A stretch of DNA of 13,984 nt from Bdellovibrionaceae bacterium UBA2466. GTDB lineage: Bacteria > Bdellovibrionota > FAC87 > UBA2466. Under the pieces are notes generated by a model. The model was not told the DNA's origin. It worked only from the letters and a program-made list of their open reading frames with translations, and ran no database searches. Location of the stretch: NCBI GenBank assembly GCA_002342225.1, contig DDPO01000076.1, positions 1 through 13,984 on the forward strand. The letters run 5' to 3'. The position numbers and the translations under genes were made by a program. Shown here in pieces: positions 8,166 to 13,984 of this stretch (position 1 is the first letter of the stretch; each line of letters begins with the position of its first letter).

Positions 8166-9290
8166 GTGAAATCAATGATTCAAAATCAACTACCCAAAAA
8201 AGGCGCCAAAGTCGTTGTCGCGATGAGTGGCGGAGTCGATAGTAGTGTCGCTGCGGGCTGGCTTTCCAAAAATGGGTACAACGTCATTGGAATTTCACTG
8301 CAGCTCCATGACATGGCTGAGAAGGTCGATAATGAATTTGGCACATGTTGCAGCCTCAGTGACATCAACGACGCTAGAAGAGTCGCTGAAGCTTTAGACA
8401 TCCCTTTTTATGTTAACGACATGGAAACTGCATTTAATGAAGCAGTTATCGAAGACTTTGTGCAAGAATACTTAAATGGCCGAACTCCTAATCCCTGTGT
8501 TCGTTGCAACGAAAAAGTGAAATTCAAAAAACTTATGGACTGGGCTTTAGATCTCGGAGCCGACTTCTTAGCAACTGGCCACTACGCGACTATTCAATGG
8601 AATGCTCAACAGAACCGACACGAACTTCATAAAGGTGGTGATGACGGAAAAGATCAATCCTACTTTCTATTTACAATGAAAGAATCGGATTTAGCTAAAA
8701 CTCTATTTCCAGTGGGTAACTTTGAAAAGCCCGTTGTCAGAGCGCTTGCTCAAGAATACGGTTTAAGAGTTGCTAACAAACCAGATAGCCAAGAGATCTG
8801 CTTTGTTCAGGGGAAAAGCTACAAAGATTTCATTGAAGAAAGAGTTCCAGAGGAAGTGTTGCGACCGGGAAACTTTGTCGATGCAAACGGAAAAGTACTG
8901 GGCCAGCACTCTGGCCTGCACCAATACACGGTAGGGCAACGAAAAGGTATCCATTTAAACTCCTTAGAGCCGCTTTACGTTCTAGCTTTAAATGCAAAAT
9001 CCAATGAGGTCATCGTTGGCCCGGAAACTTCTTTGTTTAGAAAAACTGCTCTAGTTAAAAATGTATCCTGGATTAATGAATTTGAACTGGGTACACATTT
9101 AAAAGCAAAAGCTAAGATCAGATATAGAAGCAAGGAAAGCCCCGTAGAAATTAATCGCATCAATGAAGACGCAGTCGAAGTTAAGTTTGAAGTTCCCCAA
9201 CGCGCCATTACTCCTGGACAAGCGATGGTGTTTTACGATGGAACGAGAACTTTGGGCGGCGGTTGGATAGAAAGCCTATCGGTACACTAA
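8166..9290 (+). CDS. mnmA: tRNA-specific 2-thiouridylase
   Basis: MnmA adenylates U34 of tRNAs for Lys, Glu and Gln and replaces the oxygen at carbon 2 with sulfur, giving 2-thiouridine at the wobble position. The PP-loop ATP site is SGGVDSS at 21-27. The catalytic Cys111 lies in TPNPCVRCN and the second Cys212 in DSQEICFV; the two exchange the persulfide. ATGHYA (136-141) and QYTVGQRKG (253-261) are further family marks. The length of 374 residues is normal. The chosen start is GTG at 8166, with an AGG 8 nt upstream that overlaps the previous stop. An in-frame ATG at 8175 would remove three residues and is possible. The gene lies in the desulfurase-mnmA-mtaB operon, and its end overlaps the mtaB start by one base. 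Confidence 0.96.
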   Translation: MKSMIQNQLPKKGAKVVVAMSGGVDSSVAAGWLSKNGYNVIGISLQLHDMAEKVDNEFGTCCSLSDINDARRVAEALDIPFYVNDMETAFNEAVIEDFVQEYLNGRTPNPCVRCNEKVKFKKLMDWALDLGADFLATGHYATIQWNAQQNRHELHKGGDDGKDQSYFLFTMKESDLAKTLFPVGNFEKPVVRALAQEYGLRVANKPDSQEICFVQGKSYKDFIEERVPEEVLRPGNFVDANGKVLGQHSGLHQYTVGQRKGIHLNSLEPLYVLALNAKSNEVIVGPETSLFRKTALVKNVSWINEFELGTHLKAKAKIRYRSKESPVEINRINEDAVEVKFEVPQRAITPGQAMVFYDGTRTLGGGWIESLSVH

Positions 9291-10573
9291 TGCGGATTGC
9301 GATTAAAACTTTTGGTTGTAAAGCAAACAGCACCGATAGCGATGCTTTGTTTTTGGAAGCCAAAAGACGGGGCTATGAAATTGTTGATGAAAATGCTTCG
9401 GCAGACGCTTATGTGATCAATACATGTACTGTGACTGAAAATGCAGACCGAGATGCAAGACATCAAGCCAACAGATTCAAACGACAGAATCAAGGTGCAT
9501 TGGTTGCTATGGTCGGATGCTATGCCCAAGTAGCTAAAGACTCCCTCGTACAACTACCTGAAGTCGATTTTGTTGTCGGCACTGCTAACAAATTTAAAGT
9601 TCTAGATCATTTTGAAAGAGCCTTTAAAAATGAATTTTTATCAAAAGATCAAGTAGAGCCAGCTAAAGGATTTCTTCCAGAGCAATTTCCCGGATCTCGT
9701 TATGCCAGAGCTACTATCAAAGTTCAGGATGGATGTAATTATCGATGTAGCTTTTGCATTATCCCGGAAGCAAGGGGACGAAGTCGCAGCCTCCCCATCG
9801 ACATCATTGAGAACCAAGTCGTTCAAGCTTACCGAGAAGGCTTTAAGGAAGTTGTCCTAACTGGCATTCATTTGGCCCACTATGGTTGGGACCAAAACAC
9901 GGATCTCGTCGAGCTTGTAAAGCGGCTTTTAAAAATTGATGGCCCGAGAGTACGTTTAAGCTCACTCGATCCATTCGAAATTCCCGCAGAGCTTTTAGAA
10001 CTATTCAAAACCCATGAAAAGTTTTGCCCCCACTTTCATATCGCTCTTCAAAGCGGTAGCGATTCAGTTTTGAGTGGAATGCGAAGAATTTATCAAGCAA
10101 AAGAGTTTGTGGAGATCACTCACAAAATCAACTCCCTCCGCCCAGACACTTTTATTGGAGTCGATGTCATTGTTGGATTTCCAGGTGAAGGTGAAAAAGA
10201 ATTTCAAGAGACTATCGATTGCCTAAACCAATCTTACTGGACCAAACTCCATGTGTTTTCTTTCTCCGCCAGAAAAGGAACAAGTGCCGCATCGCTCGAT
10301 AGAAAGGTTCCAGACAATATTATTGCAGAACGCTCGGAAGTTTTGAGAAAGCTTAGCGACAAAACCTATCTAAACTTCATGAATAGCCAAATTGGAAAAA
10401 CCAAAAAAGTCATTCTTGAACGTCCGTCCAAAAAACATCCAAACGTCTGGCTTGGCCATACTGACAACTATTTACCGACTTATACATTGATCAGTCCCGC
10501 TCACGCAAAGATGGAAGTAACTTGCGAAGTATTCAAAGTAGATGGGGACAGGGTTTGGACAACATTGAAATAG
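9290..10573 (+). CDS. mtaB: tRNA t6A37 methylthiotransferase, MtaB type
   Basis: This radical-SAM enzyme adds a methylthio group to carbon 2 of N6-threonylcarbamoyladenosine at tRNA position 37. The N-terminal methylthiotransferase domain binds one 4Fe-4S cluster through Cys10 (TFGCKAN), Cys46 (INTCTVTENAD) and Cys77 (VGCYAQ). The radical-SAM domain has Cys149, Cys153 and Cys156 (QDGCNYRCSFCIIPEARG). A C-terminal TRAM-like domain spans about 365-427. The NTCTVTENAD and IIPEARGRSRS segments favour MtaB over MiaB or RimO. The ATG at 9290 shares one base with the mnmA stop (TAATG). A TTG at 9263 in the same frame would add nine residues unlike the family N-terminus and was rejected. Length 427 is normal. 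It is the last gene of the tRNA-sulfur operon. Confidence 0.93.
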   Translation: MRIAIKTFGCKANSTDSDALFLEAKRRGYEIVDENASADAYVINTCTVTENADRDARHQANRFKRQNQGALVAMVGCYAQVAKDSLVQLPEVDFVVGTANKFKVLDHFERAFKNEFLSKDQVEPAKGFLPEQFPGSRYARATIKVQDGCNYRCSFCIIPEARGRSRSLPIDIIENQVVQAYREGFKEVVLTGIHLAHYGWDQNTDLVELVKRLLKIDGPRVRLSSLDPFEIPAELLELFKTHEKFCPHFHIALQSGSDSVLSGMRRIYQAKEFVEITHKINSLRPDTFIGVDVIVGFPGEGEKEFQETIDCLNQSYWTKLHVFSFSARKGTSAASLDRKVPDNIIAERSEVLRKLSDKTYLNFMNSQIGKTKKVILERPSKKHPNVWLGHTDNYLPTYTLISPAHAKMEVTCEVFKVDGDRVWTTLK

Positions 10574-10611
10574 CGGCCGGAGAATCTTCTCCGACCGCCA
10601 ATCAAGTTTTT
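10573..10611 (+). terminator. Hairpin terminator after mtaB, between convergent genes
   Basis: Starting at the last base of the mtaB stop codon, GCGGCCGGAGA pairs with TCTCCGACCGC across an ATCT loop, with one mismatch (11-bp stem, 10573-10598). A five-T run follows at 10607-10611, about 8 nt after the stem, so it is an imperfect intrinsic terminator. It fills most of the 36-nt gap to the converging yceI stop. The stem is symmetric and may also block transcripts from that side, although the minus strand lacks a good T run after it. Confidence 0.65.
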
Positions 10612-11200
10612 AGCCTTTTTTATCTTTTGCAGGCTGAGTGAGCTCAATCTCAAGAGCAACATCTACAACTTCACCTAAAGCTAAACCGCCATTATCTAGA
10701 ATTTTGTTCCAAGTAACTCCAAAGTCTTTTCTATTGATTTTGGTAGTCCCCGATAGACCTCTTCTTATTTTGCCGAATGGATCTTTTAGAGCAGGTGTAA
10801 GTTCTCCCTCAATCGTAACCTCTTTGGTAATGCCTCTCATCGTCAACTCTCCGACTAAAATCACCCTTTCCGCATCCCCTGGAGTAATGCTTTTTGTCTT
10901 AAATGATGCTTTTGGGAACTTCTTCACGTCAAAGAAATCGGAAGCTTTTAAATGGTTGTCTCTATCAACGTTGTTGGTATTAATGGTGTTCATATCCAAA
11001 GTCCCTTCCAAGGACATTTTCTTAGGATCCTTATCATCAACGATTAGTTTTCCACTCATACCCGTAATTTCGCCACTTACATTAGAAACAGTTAAATGCC
11101 GAATTTTGAACCGTGCCGATGCATGGGCACTATCAATGTCCCACTGCGCCGCAAAAACGAAATTGCTGACCAAAAGGCCTAAGAACCATTGAAACTTCAT
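10610..11200 (-). CDS. yceI: Periplasmic YceI family protein
   Basis: YceI proteins are secreted lipocalin-like barrels that bind isoprenoid or other lipid-like ligands; their physiological role is mostly unclear. The protein has 196 residues, normal for the family. Residues 1-18 are a signal peptide (MKFQWFLGLLVSNFVFAA), and the mature part begins near QWDIDSAHASARFKIRHL. Further family marks are DNHLKASDFFDVKKFPKASF, LTMRGITKEVTI and the late INRKDFGVTWN. The ATG at 11200 is preceded by AAGAAAGGA at good spacing. A TTG 54 nt upstream would add 18 residues in front of the signal peptide and was rejected. The gene converges on mtaB, and its promoter faces that of the small lipoprotein gene. 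A good sigma-70-like promoter lies 36-64 nt upstream. The family call is sure; the ligand is unknown. Confidence 0.94.
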   Translation of the reverse strand: MKFQWFLGLLVSNFVFAAQWDIDSAHASARFKIRHLTVSNVSGEITGMSGKLIVDDKDPKKMSLEGTLDMNTINTNNVDRDNHLKASDFFDVKKFPKASFKTKSITPGDAERVILVGELTMRGITKEVTIEGELTPALKDPFGKIRRGLSGTTKINRKDFGVTWNKILDNGGLALGEVVDVALEIELTQPAKDKKG

Positions 11201-11218
11201 ATTGTTTCCTTTCTTAAT

Positions 11219-11238
11219 AATTTTTTTGAAAAAAAATT
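11219..11238. repeat. AT-only inverted repeat at the yceI transcription start
   Basis: AATTTTTTT at 11219-11227 and AAAAAAATT at 11230-11238 are exact complements with two bases between them. The element overlaps the yceI -10 and the predicted transcription start. It is more likely bent or easily melted DNA than an RNA terminator, because it lies at the start of the transcript and has no GC pairs. Confidence 0.4.
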
Positions 11239-11264
11239 GTACCGAGAGTGGCAAGAGATTGCAA
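11236..11264 (-). promoter_or_regulatory. Sigma-70-like promoter of the yceI gene
   Basis: On the minus strand TTGCAA (11264-11259), a 17-nt spacer and TACAAT (11241-11236) match the consensus at 4/6 and 5/6 with ideal spacing. Transcription would start near 11228, giving a leader of about 28 nt that contains the strong Shine-Dalgarno. The -35 hexamer is a palindrome also usable by the opposite promoter. No experiment supports it. Confidence 0.65.
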
Positions 11265-11298
11265 ATGAGTGCACCAGTGACTATTTTAAGGCCACTCT
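11245..11298. repeat. Three-part dyad over the divergent promoters, possible operator
   Basis: AGAGTGGC at 11245-11252 and its exact complement GCCACTCT at 11291-11298 are centred on 11271.5. The palindrome GTGCAC at 11269-11274 has the same centre, so each outer arm lies 16 nt from it. The left arm falls in the spacer of the yceI promoter. The right arm falls at the likely start of the opposite transcript. This placement suits a repressor or looped regulator, but no binder is known. Confidence 0.45.
11259..11287 (+). promoter_or_regulatory. Sigma-70-like promoter for the lipoprotein-membrane protein-hydroxylase genes
   Basis: On the plus strand the same TTGCAA (11259-11264), a 17-nt spacer and TATTTT (11282-11287) form a weaker promoter, 4/6 at each hexamer. 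Transcription would start near 11294. A competing -10, GATAAT at 11307-11312, has no -35 partner and lies almost on the ribosome binding site. The shared hexamer means that the two divergent promoters cannot both be occupied at once. Confidence 0.45.
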
Positions 11299-11330
11299 AT
11301 TTGTGAGATAATTTTTTAAAAGGAGAGTCC

Positions 11331-11519
11331 ATGTCACGCATTTTTAGTTTTTTCATATTCTTAATTTTGGCTACATCTTGTTCAAACCAACCTGTTGCAG
11401 AGAGCTCTAACTCTTCATGCAACTCAGGTGACTGTATTAAGAACCTGAACAAATTGGCATCACCCGAGACCCAAGCAAAGACGCCCAAGGGGAAAGCCCC
11501 GTTGAAAAAATCGAACTAG
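11331..11519 (+). CDS. Small probable lipoprotein, unknown function
   Basis: This 62-residue protein has a clear export signal: MSR, then a hydrophobic run FSFFIFLIL, then ATSC with Cys17 as the likely lipidated residue. Alanine at -3 makes the lipobox less than ideal, but the run length and the serine-rich stretch after the cysteine fit. The mature part has about 46 residues, with two more cysteines (Cys30, Cys35) that could form a disulfide and a basic Lys/Pro/Thr-rich tail. A strong Shine-Dalgarno (AAAGGAGA) precedes the ATG, which supports a real gene despite its size. It is first in a plus-strand run with the membrane protein and the molybdenum hydroxylase. I do not recognise the family, and no function can be stated. 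Confidence 0.75.
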   Translation: MSRIFSFFIFLILATSCSNQPVAESSNSSCNSGDCIKNLNKLASPETQAKTPKGKAPLKKSN

Positions 11520-11547
11520 GTTTTAGGTGTGTGGTTCGGTAGGACAT

Positions 11548-12411
11548 ATGAGCGAATCAACTGTCGATGCTATAGGAAAGAGCGCTGCTATTTTGGCCGC
11601 AGTTGAAGTGGGATTGGGTAGTTTACTTCATGGTCTCCACGTGCCTTTTGCTGGTAAATTGCTCTCGCTGAATCAAACTTTTCTCCTCTCTTGGTTTTCA
11701 AGAGTTTATCCTAATTCCGATCGAGGCTTTGCTTCCAAGATCTCAAGCATTACGGCCCTGCTAAAATCTCTATCTCCCATGGGGAAAAAACTGACTCCCA
11801 TGCTGGGAATCAGCAGCCAGGGGGTTCTTTTCTCAATTGGGGTTTTCTTTTTTGGAAACACCCTTCTAGGTTCTCTAGTGGGAAGTGTAATTGCTGGAAC
11901 TTGGGCATTCATTCAGCCCGTTCTTATCTACTTTTTAATTTACGGAAAAACCCTATTCAAAATTGTCGATTTTTATGTCACGGCTGCCAACAAATGGTTT
12001 CCAACCAACCCTCACAATTTAATTCGAGCGATCTGCTTTCTTATCGCAGTAAAGCTCACGCTTCACGCTTTACTGGCTATGTTGGCCTGGACAATGAAAA
12101 CCGAGAAAATTGAATCTTATATTTTTCGAATCACGCAAAGCCGACAAAAAAGCTCGGCCCGCCAACCCCAAAGCACTTTTAGAGGTATCAAGTCCGACCT
12201 TACACAACCCTTTTTTCTATTTTCGTTGATTCTAACCTTGGTCTTTCTTATTTTTTCAGAAAGCGATAAGAAAGTTATCATTATTGGCATTTTACGACCT
12301 CTGGCGACCGCTTTTTTATGCTTTCTTTGTGTTCGTATTTTGCCTCTGGAAAAGATAAAATCGCAATCTCTTCAAAAAGCTATAAAGTATTTGAAAGGAT
12401 ATCGACAGTGA
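11548..12411 (+). CDS. Polytopic membrane protein, unrecognised
   Basis: From ATG at 11548 the protein has 287 residues. Clear hydrophobic segments lie at about 92-113, 115-135, 160-182, 221-236 and 242-261. A further less hydrophobic pair is possible at about 12-30 and 38-52, so five to seven membrane helices are likely. A basic Gln/Ser/Arg-rich loop lies at about 184-220 and a basic tail at 266-287. The N-terminal part has a distinctive GSLLHGLHVPFAG then LSLNQ, which may mark the family, but I cannot name it. The protein is too short and too poor in charged membrane residues for a typical major facilitator. An in-frame GTG at 11527, with AGG 6 nt upstream, would add seven residues; the AGGA before the ATG is rather close, so the start is uncertain. 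The last four bases overlap the next gene. Confidence 0.8.
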   Translation: MSESTVDAIGKSAAILAAVEVGLGSLLHGLHVPFAGKLLSLNQTFLLSWFSRVYPNSDRGFASKISSITALLKSLSPMGKKLTPMLGISSQGVLFSIGVFFFGNTLLGSLVGSVIAGTWAFIQPVLIYFLIYGKTLFKIVDFYVTAANKWFPTNPHNLIRAICFLIAVKLTLHALLAMLAWTMKTEKIESYIFRITQSRQKSSARQPQSTFRGIKSDLTQPFFLFSLILTLVFLIFSESDKKVIIIGILRPLATAFLCFLCVRILPLEKIKSQSLQKAIKYLKGYRQ

Positions 12412-13984
12412 CCTGGGTGGGAAAAAGTGCCCTTCGTAAAGAAGGTGAAAAAAAGCTACGAGGTGAAGCGAAATATATTGATGATATCAGTCTACCCAAT
12501 ATGATCTACGGCATTACAATTCGCAGTCCAATTGCCCGTGGATTATTAAAAAAAATTGAGTATCTCCCCGGAATCGACTGGAAATCGATCATCAAAGTGA
12601 CTGCCAAGGACATTCCCGGAAAAAACTACGTAGCTCTTATTGAAAAAGATCAGCCGTACCTAGCAGAGGAGAGGATCAACCATCCGGAAGAGCCCGTCTT
12701 ACTCCTAGCCCATCCTGATAAGAATTTGCTCGAAAAAGCTAGAAAGCTAGTCAAACTTCACATCGAACCTCTACCTGCCATTTATCGTCTTGAGGATGCT
12801 TTGAATCGTACTGAAATTATTTGGGGCCAAGACAACGTATTAAAAAGCTACGCGATTGATCGGGGAGATATTAAGAAAGCTTTTAAGTCAGCTGCTCATG
12901 TCATCGAAGGAACCTACTTCACTGGTGCGCAAGAGCAACTTTACATCGAAACCAATGGAGTCATTGCTACCGCAAGTGAAAAAGAGGGAATTGCTGTTTG
13001 GGGTTCGATGCAGTGTCCTTATTATGTTCACAAAGCGCTTGTTCCCCTTTTTGGGCTCCCCCCTGAAAAAGTTAGAGTCATTCAAATGGAAACCGGAGGA
13101 GGATTTGGAGGCAAAGAAGAATATCCCTCAGTTATTTCCGGACATGCAGCTTTGTTAGCTTGGAAATCAAAACGCCCAGTCAAAATGATCTACGATCGAA
13201 TGGAAGACATGGTCGCTACGACTAAACGACATCCTTCTAAAACTCAGATTCGAACAGCTTTTGACAAGAATTATAAGCTACTAGGTCTCGATATTGACTT
13301 CACTATTGATGGTGGAGCTTATGCCACTTTATCTTCAGTGGTTTTATCTCGCGGCACACTCCATGCTTCGGGCCCCTACTTTTCGCCGAGCATTCGAATC
13401 CATAGTCGGGCTGTTGCAACAAACACACCTCCACATGGAGCCTTCCGTGGATTTGGCGCTCCTCAGAGTCTGTTTGCAATAGAGAAACACATGGACTTAT
13501 GTGCCAATCAACTCAAACTGGATCCCGTTGTTCTAAGAAAAAATAACTTAGTCAAACACGGCCAGACCTTAGGCTGTGGTCAAGTCGTCAAAGAAAACTT
13601 GAAATTAGAAACAGTTTTGGACAAAGCTCTTATTGCCAGTGATTTTCACAAAAAAAGAAAAGCGTTTGCAAAGAAGAACAAAAGCAACCCTATAAAAAGG
13701 GGAATCGGTCTTGCAGTATTCATGCATGGAGCAGGATTCACAGGGTCGGGAGAAACATTTTTGGCTTCCATAGCTGCGGTCAAAGCGACAGCAGAGGGAA
13801 AGATTCAGGTTCTTACTTCCAATACTGAGATCGGACAGGGAACAAATACAGTTTTCTCTCAAATGGCTGCCGACGCCCTACAAATTAATTTTTCAGACAT
13901 TGAAATCGCACAGCCCGATACGGCCTTTGTTCCCAACAGTGGTCCTACAGTAGCCTCAAGAACGACGATGATTGTTGGAAAACT
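12408..13984 (+). CDS. Molybdenum hydroxylase large subunit, xanthine dehydrogenase type (partial)
   Basis: This is the molybdopterin-binding subunit of a xanthine dehydrogenase-like enzyme that hydroxylates purine rings. The frame is open for 525 codons to the window edge. The a/b hammerhead domain spans about 15-125 (GEAKYIDDISLP), and the first cofactor-binding domain follows. Motifs include GGGFGGKE (230-237), AFRGFGAPQ (345-353), GAGFTGSGE (441-449) and EIGQGTNT (474-481). Aligned by eye with bovine xanthine oxidase, Gln202, Glu237, Arg315, Arg347, Phe349 and Phe444 fall at the places of Gln767, Glu802, Arg880, Arg912, Phe914 and Phe1009, with equal spacing. This favours purine over aldehyde substrates. 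The catalytic Glu1261 equivalent would be beyond the edge. The GTG start overlaps the previous stop (GTGA) and has AAAGGA 8 nt upstream. The FAD and 2Fe-2S partners are not in view. Confidence 0.93.
   Translation, partial: MTWVGKSALRKEGEKKLRGEAKYIDDISLPNMIYGITIRSPIARGLLKKIEYLPGIDWKSIIKVTAKDIPGKNYVALIEKDQPYLAEERINHPEEPVLLLAHPDKNLLEKARKLVKLHIEPLPAIYRLEDALNRTEIIWGQDNVLKSYAIDRGDIKKAFKSAAHVIEGTYFTGAQEQLYIETNGVIATASEKEGIAVWGSMQCPYYVHKALVPLFGLPPEKVRVIQMETGGGFGGKEEYPSVISGHAALLAWKSKRPVKMIYDRMEDMVATTKRHPSKTQIRTAFDKNYKLLGLDIDFTIDGGAYATLSSVVLSRGTLHASGPYFSPSIRIHSRAVATNTPPHGAFRGFGAPQSLFAIEKHMDLCANQLKLDPVVLRKNNLVKHGQTLGCGQVVKENLKLETVLDKALIASDFHKKRKAFAKKNKSNPIKRGIGLAVFMHGAGFTGSGETFLASIAAVKATAEGKIQVLTSNTEIGQGTNTVFSQMAADALQINFSDIEIAQPDTAFVPNSGPTVASRTTMIVGK

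Noticed and set aside
9263..9289. Upstream TTG start for mtaB
   Set aside because: It would add nine residues unlike the family N-terminus and deepen the overlap with mnmA. The ATG at 9290 gives the normal MRIAIKTFGCK start and a TAATG junction.
10638..11192. 184-codon open frame on the plus strand
   Set aside because: It is antisense to most of the yceI gene, which has family motifs and a signal peptide. There is no Shine-Dalgarno or domain on this strand.
11201..11254. Upstream TTG start for yceI
   Set aside because: It would put 18 residues before a clear signal peptide and lie upstream of the predicted transcript start and the good Shine-Dalgarno at ATG 11200.
11307..11312. GATAAT as the -10 of the lipoprotein gene
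   Set aside because: It matches the consensus well but has no -35 partner at 16-18 nt, and its transcript would start at the ribosome binding site. It is kept only as an alternative.
1..13984. Mobile elements, CRISPR arrays, toxin-antitoxin or defence genes, tRNA or rRNA genes
   Set aside because: I read both strands and the gaps and found no transposase, integrase, repeat-spacer pattern or structural RNA. The largest gap is about 130 nt and the genes are mostly housekeeping.

Overview
The window is a compact stretch of Gram-negative bacterial chromosome. It carries eleven genes with short gaps, many coupled starts, signal peptides and one probable lipoprotein. Gene content and protein style fit the Bdellovibrionota/deltaproteobacterial area: an NtrY/NtrX pair whose NtrX keeps a near-canonical sigma-54 loop, an archaeal/eukaryotic-type ProRS and a YceI protein. 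That placement is inference, because no rRNA or other phylogenetic marker is present. I see no tRNA or rRNA gene, CRISPR array, transposase, integrase or phage gene.

Layout. (1) Positions 1-6891, minus strand: ntrY-ntrX-ispG-proS read as one tight operon (10-nt overlap, 11-nt gap, 2-nt gap). It is followed after 75 nt by an exported FecR-domain protein that runs off the left edge. (2) Positions 6892-7007: a divergent intergenic region holding a 7-bp inverted repeat. (3) Positions 7008-10573, plus strand: a three-gene tRNA-sulfur operon of cysteine desulfurase, mnmA and mtaB, closed by a hairpin. (4) Positions 10610-11200, minus strand: a periplasmic YceI protein. (5) Positions 11201-11330: a second divergent control region. 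Two sigma-70-like promoters appear to share one palindromic -35 hexamer, inside a larger dyad. (6) Positions 11331-13984, plus strand: a small probable lipoprotein, an unrecognised polytopic membrane protein, and the start of a molybdenum hydroxylase large subunit of xanthine dehydrogenase type. This last gene starts within the stop codon of the membrane gene and is cut by the right edge.

How the genes work together. The desulfurase mobilises sulfur from cysteine. MnmA can use it for 2-thiouridine at tRNA position 34, and MtaB methylthiolates t6A at position 37, so region 3 is a tRNA-thiolation unit. Region 1 places an envelope-sensing NtrY kinase and its sigma-54 activator ahead of two essential metabolic genes. 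Region 6 joins membrane proteins of unknown function to a purine hydroxylase; the FAD and 2Fe-2S subunits should lie beyond the right edge.

I found no clear new defence or mobile system. The most worthwhile unexplained items are the shared -35 promoter pair with its dyad at 11236-11298, the unknown membrane protein coupled to the molybdenum hydroxylase, and the ntrYX-ispG-proS arrangement.
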